A stretch of DNA of 64,000 bases from VRUE01 sp963714155 (lineage in GTDB: Bacteria > Actinomycetota > Thermoleophilia > Solirubrobacterales > 70-9): contig OY970236.1 in the NCBI GenBank assembly GCA_963714155.1, positions 1,364,001 through 1,428,000 of the forward strand, written 5' to 3'. A program made the position numbers and the translations under genes. The notes beneath the pieces are model-generated. The model worked only from the letters and a program-made list of their open reading frames with translations. It ran no database searches and was not told the origin of the DNA. Shown here piece by piece: positions 1 to 7,304 of this stretch; position 1 is the first letter of the stretch, and each line of letters starts with the position of its first letter.

Positions 1-1
1 G

Positions 2-658
2 AACGCGATGGGCTGGGTGCGCAATGGGGAGGACGGCGTGGTGCTCGTCCACGCCGAGGGGCCCGAGCCCGCGGTTGAGGAGATGCTTGCCTTCCTGCGC
101 GAGGGCCCGCCCGCCGCAAAGGTCGCTGAGGTTGAAGTCGAGCGGGTCAAATCCGAGGGCCACGAGCAGTTCGCGGTCCGCGGCGTCAGCGCCGGCGTCT
201 TTGTCGTCCAGGAGCACGCCGCCACCGCCCGTCACTTCGACCTGCGCCTCGAGGTCGACGGGGTGATGCGCTCCTGGGCTGTGCCCAAGGGGCCGACGTT
301 GGATCCGGCCGTGAAACGACTCGCTGTACAGGTCGAGGATCACGCGCTCTCCCACAACGACTTCGAGGGAGCGACCGAGGGCGGCGGCGTGATCGTCTGG
401 GACCGCGGCCGATACGAGCAGGGCGGCCGTGTGCCCTGGCCCGAGGCGCTCGAGCGCGGCCACGCCGTCTTCGTCCTCCACGGCGAGAAGCTGCGCGGCG
501 GCTTCGCCCTGCAGCGCACCCGCCCCGGCGAGAAGCCGCAGTGGCTGCTGATCAAGCGTCGCGACGACGAGGCGCAGCCGGGCTCCGAGGTGGTCGCCGA
601 ACGCCCCGAGTCGGTGGCGAGCGGCGGCACGCTCGACGAGCTCCTGGGCACCGACTGA
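2..658 (+). CDS. Acylphosphatase / LigD-type 3'-phosphoesterase fusion, 5' partial
   Basis: The reading frame is already open at the window edge, so the N-terminus is missing. The visible start is the C-terminal half of an acylphosphatase: GWVRN with the catalytic Asn, then the GPPAAKV turn. From about residue 60 (counting from the Met at position 8) a LigD 3'-phosphoesterase domain follows, with its metal and phosphate ligands His70, His76, Asp78, Arg80 and His112 in the order EH-RHFDLRLE-EDHALSH. That family trims 3'-phosphates or ribonucleotides at breaks during Ku/LigD end joining. No ligase or polymerase domain is attached. The joining of the two enzymes in one chain is unusual. Family calls are firm; a role in DNA repair is inference. 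Confidence 0.82.
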   Translation, partial: NAMGWVRNGEDGVVLVHAEGPEPAVEEMLAFLREGPPAAKVAEVEVERVKSEGHEQFAVRGVSAGVFVVQEHAATARHFDLRLEVDGVMRSWAVPKGPTLDPAVKRLAVQVEDHALSHNDFEGATEGGGVIVWDRGRYEQGGRVPWPEALERGHAVFVLHGEKLRGGFALQRTRPGEKPQWLLIKRRDDEAQPGSEVVAERPESVASGGTLDELLGTD

Positions 659-744
659 GGCAATCGTGCGCGCCGGCTGCGGGTCGGGATCCGCCGCTGG
701 CTAACGTAATGTCAAGGCAAGCGATGGCCGCACGAGAGACCCAG

Positions 745-975
745 ATGAGAAATACGCGCTATGTGAAGAAAGCCACCAGCGGCAAGGGCTGGGACGTGGT
801 CAAGGAGGGTCATCGACGCGCGACGGCGCACGGCGCCACCAAGGCGGCTGCGGTCAAGACCGCTCGCGAATTGACCCGCCAGGAAGGCGGCGGTGAGATT
901 CGGATCCTCAATCGCACCGGCAAGGTCGTCGATGCAAGCAAGGTTTCGCGGCCGAGGAAACGGCTCGCGGCCTAG
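745..975 (+). CDS. DUF2188 family small protein
   Basis: A 76-residue basic protein with the DUF2188 pattern: an N-terminal Tyr-Val-Lys strand, GKGWDVVKEG, an Ala/Lys-rich helix TKAAAVKTARELTRQ, then GGGEIRILNRTGKV. The molecular function of DUF2188 is unknown; members are short, single-domain and often near stress genes. In-frame ATGs also exist at 709 and 724. I chose 745 because the GAGAGACC stretch lies just upstream and the conserved region starts there, but 724 is nearly as good. It converges with the SIR2-like gene, leaving one base between the two stops. Confidence 0.65.
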   Translation: MRNTRYVKKATSGKGWDVVKEGHRRATAHGATKAAAVKTARELTRQEGGGEIRILNRTGKVVDASKVSRPRKRLAA

Positions 976-976
976 C

Positions 977-1981
977 TCAGGGATTTGCACGGACGGTCAG
1001 CGCCGGATCGCCCAGCGGGTGTGTGGTCGCGTCGAAGAAGAGCAGGGGACTCGCTTCGAGGCGTCCTGAGATATCCACCTGCCGTGCCAGAAGATCTTTT
1101 TTTGCCGCGGGGAGCATCGAGACCGCGACCGGTCTTTTGGAGTTCTCGCTCAAGGCTGCGGCGAGATGGGAATCGTGTTCGCTCAAGCTGCTGCCGAAGA
1201 CGATCAGCGGAAGGTCTCGTTCCATCAGGCGTTCCAAGGCGTGGGAGAGATAGACGTTGTCCTCAATAGCGACGAGCTTGTCTTTGGCCGAGCCCTCGGT
1301 AACGAGCAATGGCCTTGCCCTCGCGTCTCCTTCGATCGGCTTGCCAAATTGATCGAGGATCGTGTCGAGGTCCTTCTGTGTGAGCTTCCAAGTCGCGCCA
1401 GTGCCGCCGACGACGAGATGAAGCGCTCCGTGGAGGAAGTAGACCGGTACTTTTTTCGGCGGCACCGTCGCCCTGAGGGGGTCGAACTCGCATCTGCCCC
1501 CAAAGCGAAAATGGTCCATGAAGGGCGCGAAGCCGTCGGTTGCCATTGCCCAGTAGGCGAGTAGGTCGTAGCTCGTCGTGAAGACCCACTCGAACTGCTC
1601 CATCGTGTCGCGGATCGTTTTGCGGGTTGAAGGGGGAACGCGACTGCCTTTGATGTGAACCTCGCGTACGGCTTTGACCAGGGCCTGCTGGATGTTTCGA
1701 TACCGCTCGAGCAGCGGGCCGGTCGCGATTCCCACGGCGTCATTGACCCGGATTGCGGTCAGCAGGTCAGCGAGCACGCGCTCGAAGTTCGGCGTCGAGG
1801 CAAACAGGGTGCGATCACGGGGTGAGAGGCCGTCTGATTTCGCCCGGTCATAGAGCTTGCGATAGCCGAACGGCTCCCAGATGTTGATGCTCATGCCGTT
1901 GCCGAGCAGCAGCGTGTCCCACTCGTGCAAAGTGGCGATGTCCCTCCAGTCAAGGAGCGTCCCGTCAGGCTCCCCTGCCAT
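977..1981 (-). CDS. SIR2-like / DUF4917-type protein
   Basis: A 334-residue soluble protein without signal peptide. Motifs match the SIR2-like group related to DUF4917: LLGNGMSI near residue 25 (nucleotide-binding loop), FTTSYDLLAYWA around 133-144 (the TTNYD-type motif), YFLHGALHLV around 180, and a C-terminal LIVFGSSLSEHDSHL segment. Relatives of this fold bind NAD, and several bacterial ones are NAD-depleting antiphage effectors. No partner defence gene is visible: neighbours are a DUF2188 protein and, divergently, glutamate decarboxylase. The start has AAAGG just upstream. Fold assignment is moderately sure; enzymatic activity is unproven. Confidence 0.6.
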   Translation of the reverse strand: MAGEPDGTLLDWRDIATLHEWDTLLLGNGMSINIWEPFGYRKLYDRAKSDGLSPRDRTLFASTPNFERVLADLLTAIRVNDAVGIATGPLLERYRNIQQALVKAVREVHIKGSRVPPSTRKTIRDTMEQFEWVFTTSYDLLAYWAMATDGFAPFMDHFRFGGRCEFDPLRATVPPKKVPVYFLHGALHLVVGGTGATWKLTQKDLDTILDQFGKPIEGDARARPLLVTEGSAKDKLVAIEDNVYLSHALERLMERDLPLIVFGSSLSEHDSHLAAALSENSKRPVAVSMLPAAKKDLLARQVDISGRLEASPLLFFDATTHPLGDPALTVRANP

Positions 1982-2068
1982 GGCCTTTATCTACCAGTCG
2001 AGACCGACGAGTCGGGCTCGCGGTTGTTGGATACGCTCGCGCTTCCCCGCGACTAGGACTGGAGCTCC

Positions 2069-3445
2069 ATGAACAAGCCACTCAGCGCCGAAGAGGCCGC
2101 CAAGCTCTACGGAAACCGCTTCCTCACCGAGGACGCCCCCGACGGGCCCTTTCCCGACAGCGGCATGTCCGCGCTCGACGCGATGCGGCTGGTTGACGAG
2201 GAACTGGCGCTGGAGGGCGACCCCAACCGCAACCTGGCCACCTTCGTCACCACCTGGATGGAGCCCGAGGCGCAGCGGCTGATCGGCGAGAACCTCTACC
2301 GCAACTTCATCGACCACGCCGAGTACCCGATCTCGGCCGAGGTCGAGCAGCGCTGCATCCGCATGCTCGCCGACCTCTACCACGCTCCCGGCGAGACCAC
2401 GGGCGCCCGCACCCAGGGCTCCTCGGAGGCGATCATGCTCGGCGCGCTCTCGCTCAAGTGGAAGTGGAAGGAGCGGCGCGAAGCCGCATCGAAGCCGGTC
2501 GACAAGCCGAACCTGATCTTCGGTGGCGACGTGCACGTGGTCTGGGAGAAGTTCTGCCGCTACTTCGACGTCGAGCCGCGGATCGTGCCGCTGCAGGACG
2601 GCAAATACGTGATCGGGCCCGAGGACGTGCAGCCGCACGTCGACGAGAACACGATCGGCGTCGCCGCCGTGCTCGGCACCACCTTCACCGGCCACGCCGA
2701 CGACATCGTCGGCATCAACAAGCTCCTGGTCGACCTCAAGGGCGAGAAAGGCCTCGACGTGCCGCTGCACATCGACGGCGCCAGCGGCGGCTTCGTCTGG
2801 CCCTTCCTCTACCCCGACTCCGAGTGGGACTTCCGGCTCGAGCAGGTGCGCTCGATCAACGTCTCCGGGCACAAGTTCGGGCTGGTCTACCCGGGCGTGG
2901 GCTGGCTCGTCTTCAGGGAGAAAAGCGACCTGGCCGAGGACCTCGTCTTCTACGAGAACTACCTGGGCAAAACCGACGCGACGTTCACCCTCAACTTCTC
3001 CACCGGTGCCTCGATGGTGCTGGCCCAGTACTACAACTTCGTCCGCTACGGGCGCGAGGGCTACGCCTACATCATGAAAGCGATGCAGCAGAACGCCCGC
3101 TCGCTGGCGGAGAAGCTGAGGGAGAACGGCAACTTCGAACTGATCGGCGATGGCGAGGAGCAGCTGCCGCTGGTCGCCTTCCGGCTCGACGGCGAGAAGA
3201 ACTACGACGAGTTCGACGTCTCCTGGCAGCTCTCGGCCGAGCGCGGCTGGATGCTGCCCGCCTACACGATGCCGCCCAACGCCGAAGACGTGAAGGTGCT
3301 GCGGGCGCTGGTCAAGCAGACCCTCAGCCGCGAGCAGATCGACCGGCTTGCCGCCGACATCGACCTCGCCTGCACGACGCTGGAGAAGAAGGGTGGGGCG
3401 CACCCCTCCGAGCGCAAGAAGATGAAGCAGAGCCCGGGTTACTGA
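2069..3445 (+). CDS. gadB: Glutamate decarboxylase
   Basis: A PLP enzyme that converts L-glutamate to 4-aminobutyrate and CO2 with proton consumption, used in acid resistance and GABA formation. At 458 residues it has the usual length. Visible marks are the substrate region RNLATFVTTWMEPEA, HIDGASGGFVWPF (PLP-ring Asp in HIDGA) and INVSGHKFGL with the Schiff-base Lys269. A GGAG box precedes the ATG. No glutamate/GABA antiporter (gadC) is adjacent; the next gene downstream is an aldo/keto reductase. The C-terminus is Lys-rich and lacks the calmodulin-binding tail of plant enzymes. Confidence 0.93.
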   Translation: MNKPLSAEEAAKLYGNRFLTEDAPDGPFPDSGMSALDAMRLVDEELALEGDPNRNLATFVTTWMEPEAQRLIGENLYRNFIDHAEYPISAEVEQRCIRMLADLYHAPGETTGARTQGSSEAIMLGALSLKWKWKERREAASKPVDKPNLIFGGDVHVVWEKFCRYFDVEPRIVPLQDGKYVIGPEDVQPHVDENTIGVAAVLGTTFTGHADDIVGINKLLVDLKGEKGLDVPLHIDGASGGFVWPFLYPDSEWDFRLEQVRSINVSGHKFGLVYPGVGWLVFREKSDLAEDLVFYENYLGKTDATFTLNFSTGASMVLAQYYNFVRYGREGYAYIMKAMQQNARSLAEKLRENGNFELIGDGEEQLPLVAFRLDGEKNYDEFDVSWQLSAERGWMLPAYTMPPNAEDVKVLRALVKQTLSREQIDRLAADIDLACTTLEKKGGAHPSERKKMKQSPGY

Positions 3446-3498
3446 GATTCGCTCGGAGCGATCCAAGTCGCCTGAGCGGAGAGCTATCATGACAGCTA

Positions 3499-4323
3499 AT
3501 GGACGCGGCTCATCGGGCGGAAGTGCCCACTCTCAGGCTCCACGACGGCATCGGAATACCGCAACTCGGCTTCGGGGTCTCCCGCTTGCCGGCGAAGGAG
3601 ACCCGGGGAGCCGTCGAGCTGGCGCTCGAGGTCGGCTATAGGCATTTCGACACCGCCGCTGTCCACGGCAACGAGAAGGATGTGGGTGCGGCGCTGCTCG
3701 CCTCGGGCCTGCCCCGCGAGGAATACTTCGTCACCACCAAGCTGTGGGACTCGCGGCGGGGCCCCGAGTCGATGCTGTCGGATTTCGAGGCGAGCCTTGG
3801 GCGGCTTGGCCTCGACCACGTCGATCTCTGCCTGGTCCAGCGGCCGGGCCCGGCCGCGGATGGGTTGCTCGATATTTGGCGGATGCTGGAATCGATCCAC
3901 GGCGAGGAGGCGGCGCGCACGATCGGCGCCTCCAACTTCGGCGTCGAGGATCTCGAGCTATTGGAGCGAGAGGCGGAGACCCGGCCGACGGTCAATCAGA
4001 TCGAGTTACACCCCCGTTTCCAGCAGGTCGACCTGCGCACCTGGCATGCGGCGCACGGAATAGCCACCGAGGCCGGGAGCCCGCTCGTGCAGGGAGCGCT
4101 GTTCGATGATGCGACGATCGTTCGCCTGGCCGAGCGCCGCGACAAGACGCCGGCCCAGGTGATTCTGCGTTGGCACCTGCAACGCGGCAACATCGTCATC
4201 CCCAGGTCGGTGACGGCGCAGCGGATGCGCGAGAACATCGATCTCTTCGACTTCGCTTTCTCCGACCGGGAGATGGCGGCAATCGGCGACCTCGACCGCG
4301 ACAGACAAGCATTGCTCAGGTAA
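3499..4323 (+). CDS. Aldo/keto reductase with altered catalytic tetrad
   Basis: A 274-residue AKR-superfamily (beta/alpha)8 protein with the family blocks LGFGVSRLP, YRHFDTAAVHGNEKDVG, FVTTKLWD, NQIELHP and the nucleotide-binding IPRSVTAQRMRENIDLFDF. Two of four catalytic residues differ: the Tyr of the usual DTA-x-x-Y is His (DTAAVH), and the His of the usual LIHWP is Gln (LVQRP). Asp and Lys are kept. The protein should still bind NADPH but may have lost or altered carbonyl reduction. The codon at 4006-4008 is TTA at a position where the family has a conserved Leu, which shows that UUA is read as Leu in this host. Confidence 0.85.
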   Translation: MDAAHRAEVPTLRLHDGIGIPQLGFGVSRLPAKETRGAVELALEVGYRHFDTAAVHGNEKDVGAALLASGLPREEYFVTTKLWDSRRGPESMLSDFEASLGRLGLDHVDLCLVQRPGPAADGLLDIWRMLESIHGEEAARTIGASNFGVEDLELLEREAETRPTVNQIELHPRFQQVDLRTWHAAHGIATEAGSPLVQGALFDDATIVRLAERRDKTPAQVILRWHLQRGNIVIPRSVTAQRMRENIDLFDFAFSDREMAAIGDLDRDRQALLR

Positions 4324-4404
4324 TCTTTTGGCATTGTTCTAGAGCGGTTCTGTCAGCTAAAAGCCCGGCGTCACCTCGCGGCGTCGCTCTTTGCCCTGTC
4401 CGCG

Positions 4405-5553
4405 TTGGCGATGATCGTCCTGGCCGGCTGCGGCAGTAATGGCGACACTGCCGAAACGCCGACCAAGGGCCTGCCGAAGGAAATCGTGATCGGCGCCGCC
4501 CTGGCCAAGACCGGCTACATGGCGCCTTACGACTCCACCTTCGCCGCGGTCGAACAGCTGATCGAGGAAACCAACGCCCGCGGCGGGATCGACGGTCACA
4601 AGGTGAGGGTGATCCGTGCCGACACCCGCTCGGATCCTCAGCAGGCCGTGCTGGCGGTGCAGAAGGTGATCGAAGACGGCGCCGACGTCCTCGTCTTCAG
4701 TGGTGAGGCGCTGAACGCGGCGGCGGGCGCGCCACTGGCCGAGGAACACGGCAAGCTGAACATGTCCAACGCCAACGAACCCGGCTTTGGACCGCCGACG
4801 ACCGGCCGCCTCTCCTTCACCTCCTTTCCCAGCCTGCTCAGCGAGGCAAGCGCCGGCGCCCAGTTCTTGCGCGACCGCGGCGTCAAGCATCCGTTCCTGT
4901 TCCGCGACACCTCGATCATCTACGGCAGGGCGTATTGCTCGGGCTTCGAGCAGACCTGGGAACACCTCGGCGGCACGATCGCCGGCTCAGCCGATTTCGA
5001 GAACAGCGACGAGTCGGTTGCCGGCCAGGTCAGCGAGCTGCGCGGCTCCGATGCCGACGCCGTGGTGATGTGCTCCTATCCGCCCGGCGGTGCCTCGGCA
5101 ATCAAGCAGATCCGGTCCGCCGGCATCGATGTCCCGATCCTCGGCCCCGGAGGCTTCGACGGCACTTTCTGGCTCAAGGGCATCCCCAGCACCAAGGACA
5201 TCTATGCCACCACCAACGGCTCGGCCTACGATCCGCCCAACGAGGAAACGGCAAGGCTCTTCAAGCGCCTCGAACGCGCCGGCGTCGATACCGACGTCTC
5301 GGGCACCCTGCTGGGGGCCTACGCCGGCGGGCAGCTGATCCTCGACGCGATCAGGGAAACCGGCAGCGTCGATGGCGACACTCTGGCCGATGCGCTCGAA
5401 GCCAAGCCCCACGACACGGTTGTCGGCAGGCTGGCCTACACGCGGGACAATCACCAGCCGAGCCGAACCTGGCCGATCTACGTGTACTCGAGCGGCGAGC
5501 CGAGGCTGGTGGCGAAGGTCAAGCCGCCGTTCATCCCCGAGTACGGCGGCTAG
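4405..5553 (+). CDS. livK: Branched-chain-type ABC transporter substrate-binding lipoprotein
   Basis: A periplasmic-binding-protein type I of the LivK/Leu-Ile-Val group, about 382 residues from TTG 4405. It starts with a lipobox (VLAGCG) and continues with the ligand domain (IVIGAALAKTGYMAPYDST, ARGGIDGHKV, RADTRSDPQQAV). With the TTG only about eight residues precede the lipid-anchored Cys, too few for export. The same frame is open back to 4324 and encodes a good signal peptide (KARRHLAASLFALSALAMIV), but no ATG, GTG or TTG lies before it. The true start may be ATT 4333 or another rare codon. It converges with the Rieske gene and serves the adjacent liv operon by inference. Confidence 0.85.
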   Translation: MAMIVLAGCGSNGDTAETPTKGLPKEIVIGAALAKTGYMAPYDSTFAAVEQLIEETNARGGIDGHKVRVIRADTRSDPQQAVLAVQKVIEDGADVLVFSGEALNAAAGAPLAEEHGKLNMSNANEPGFGPPTTGRLSFTSFPSLLSEASAGAQFLRDRGVKHPFLFRDTSIIYGRAYCSGFEQTWEHLGGTIAGSADFENSDESVAGQVSELRGSDADAVVMCSYPPGGASAIKQIRSAGIDVPILGPGGFDGTFWLKGIPSTKDIYATTNGSAYDPPNEETARLFKRLERAGVDTDVSGTLLGAYAGGQLILDAIRETGSVDGDTLADALEAKPHDTVVGRLAYTRDNHQPSRTWPIYVYSSGEPRLVAKVKPPFIPEYGG

Positions 5554-6566
5554 GCGACCGAGCGGGCGCTGAGGGCGCGGTCGACGAACTCCCGGAACGC
5601 CGCGCGGTAGGCAAGTGTGAACCGATCGGCGAGCGTGTTCACGTCGGCATTCGGGTCCAGGGGCAACTCAGGGGGTTGGATTGCCGAGATGATCGGCAGG
5701 TCCTCCGAGTAGACGCGCCAGTCGTAGGCGATTGCGTTCTCGACGCTCTCCGCGTCGAAATTCTCCAGGCCTCCCTCGATCCAGTAGTGAGCCGACTCGG
5801 TTGCGCTGATCGCACGGGCGGCATGGAGCAGGCAGCGCTCGCCATCCACGGTGAGGATCCGAGCCGAGGTGAAGTTGGGCGCGATCGCGTGGTAGTGCAT
5901 TTCCTGCAACGCGCCCCAGACCGCCGCCGCGCCATCGCCCCATTCCACTTTCCGGCGCAACGTCACCCTGAGGCCATCGCTTTCGGGTTCGAGTGGCTCG
6001 ATCACCTCGGGCATCGCACCCAGCGTCGCTTGGTGGACGAAGGCGAAGTGTGAGACGTCGCGGAAGTTCTCGATCATGATCCCGAAGCCGACCGGCAGCT
6101 CAAACGGCGTGCCGTGGCCCCATGTCCAGGTCTCGGCGTCGAACCACGGCAGGGTGGGTAGATCACCAAGCGGCTCCTCGAGGACGGTCCAGACCATGCC
6201 CCACTGTTCCCGAGCCGGGAAAGCCCGGATGCGAGCGCGGGGAGGGATCTGGCTCTGGTCGGGCAGCGACGGGATGCGGGTGCAGGCACCGTTCCCGCCC
6301 CACTCCCAACCGTGGTACGGACACTGAATCGAGTCGCCCTCGACCTTGCCCATCGAGAGCGAGGCGCCACGGTGGGCGCAGCGATCGGCGACCACGGCCG
6401 GTTTTCCACTCTCGGTGAGAAAGACCGCAAGCGCTTCACCCAGAAGTACGGCCCGCTGCGGGCCGTCCTGCAGATCCTGGAGTCGCGCGACCGGCTGCCA
6501 GCAGTGGCGCAGCGCGAGGGCGACCTCCTCGCTGCTCGGGGCTCGACGTGGGCGCTCGTCAAACAT
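5550..6566 (-). CDS. Rieske non-heme iron oxygenase, alpha subunit
   Basis: About 338 residues. The N-terminal Rieske domain shows the 2Fe-2S ligands Cys63-x-His65 and Cys82-x2-His85 (CAHRG, CPYHGW). The C-terminal catalytic domain has NFRDVSHFAFVH, whose His173 and His178 are the mononuclear-iron ligands. Size and layout fit phthalate/vanillate-type single-component oxygenases that hydroxylate or demethylate aromatic or related substrates using an external reductase. I start at ATG 6566, five bases after GAGGAG; a GTG at 6569 is too close. It is last in the regulator-liv operon, so its substrate is probably the imported compound (inference). No ferredoxin or reductase gene is present. Confidence 0.88.
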   Translation of the reverse strand: MFDERPRRAPSSEEVALALRHCWQPVARLQDLQDGPQRAVLLGEALAVFLTESGKPAVVADRCAHRGASLSMGKVEGDSIQCPYHGWEWGGNGACTRIPSLPDQSQIPPRARIRAFPAREQWGMVWTVLEEPLGDLPTLPWFDAETWTWGHGTPFELPVGFGIMIENFRDVSHFAFVHQATLGAMPEVIEPLEPESDGLRVTLRRKVEWGDGAAAVWGALQEMHYHAIAPNFTSARILTVDGERCLLHAARAISATESAHYWIEGGLENFDAESVENAIAYDWRVYSEDLPIISAIQPPELPLDPNADVNTLADRFTLAYRAAFREFVDRALSARSVA

Positions 6567-6602
6567 CACCGCTCCTCGTATTAATGCGAAGTTTCATTCT
6601 AG

Positions 6603-7304
6603 TCACGGCTGCTTTCCCAGATAGGCACGCAGGACATCGGGGTTGCGCTGCAGCTCGCTGCGCGAGCCCTGGGCCCGGATCCTGCCGGTGCTGAGCACGG
6701 CGCAGCGGTCGCAGAAGTCGATCGTGCGGGCGGCGTTCTGCTCGACCAGCAGCATCGTCACCCCTTCCTCGCGCAGGCCCGCGAGCAGCTTGTAGATGAC
6801 GTCGATCATCTTTGGCGCCAGGCCGAGCGAGGGCTCGTCGAGAATCAGCAGCCGCGGTCGTCCCAGCAGGGCGCGGGCGATCGCAAGCTGCTGCTGCTCT
6901 CCGCCGGAGAGCCGGTCGGCGCGCTGGCCGGCCCGTTCAGCGAGGATCGGGAAGCGCTCCAGCGTGCGCTCCATCCAGGCCTTGCTCTCGGCGTCGCTGC
7001 GAGCGCTGAGCCGCAGGTTCTCCGCCACCGTCAGGGTCTTGAAGATGTGCCGGCCCTCGGGCACCAGCGCCAGCCCCAGCCGCACGATCTGCTCCGGCGC
7101 CATGCCGGTCACGGCCCGCCCCTCGAACACGACCTCGCCCGAGGCCGGGCGCAGCAGGCCGCAGATCGAGCGCAGGATCGAGCTCTTGCCGGCGCCGTTT
7201 GGCCCGATCATCCCGATCGCTTCGCCCTCGCCGACGCTGAGGTCGACTCCGTGGACCACCTCGATCGGCCCGTAGCCGAGCCTGAGGTCGCGCAGCTCAA
7301 GCAT
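6603..7304 (-). CDS. livF: Branched-chain-type ABC transporter ATPase
   Basis: A 233-residue ABC ATPase of the LivF type. Walker A is GPNGAGKSS near residue 35, the signature is LSGGEQQQLAIARAL near 133, Walker B is LLILDEPSLGLAP, followed by the H-loop region. It powers import together with the LivG half of the upstream fusion protein. Its start overlaps the end of that gene, which implies translational coupling, and it is followed after 36 bases by the Rieske oxygenase. All catalytic motifs are intact, unlike the partner ATPase half. Confidence 0.93.
   Translation of the reverse strand: MLELRDLRLGYGPIEVVHGVDLSVGEGEAIGMIGPNGAGKSSILRSICGLLRPASGEVVFEGRAVTGMAPEQIVRLGLALVPEGRHIFKTLTVAENLRLSARSDAESKAWMERTLERFPILAERAGQRADRLSGGEQQQLAIARALLGRPRLLILDEPSLGLAPKMIDVIYKLLAGLREEGVTMLLVEQNAARTIDFCDRCAVLSTGRIRAQGSRSELQRNPDVLRAYLGKQP

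Noticed and set aside
1991..3490. Long minus-strand open frame opposite gadB
   Set aside because: Same antisense artefact; gadB is strongly supported by its motifs.
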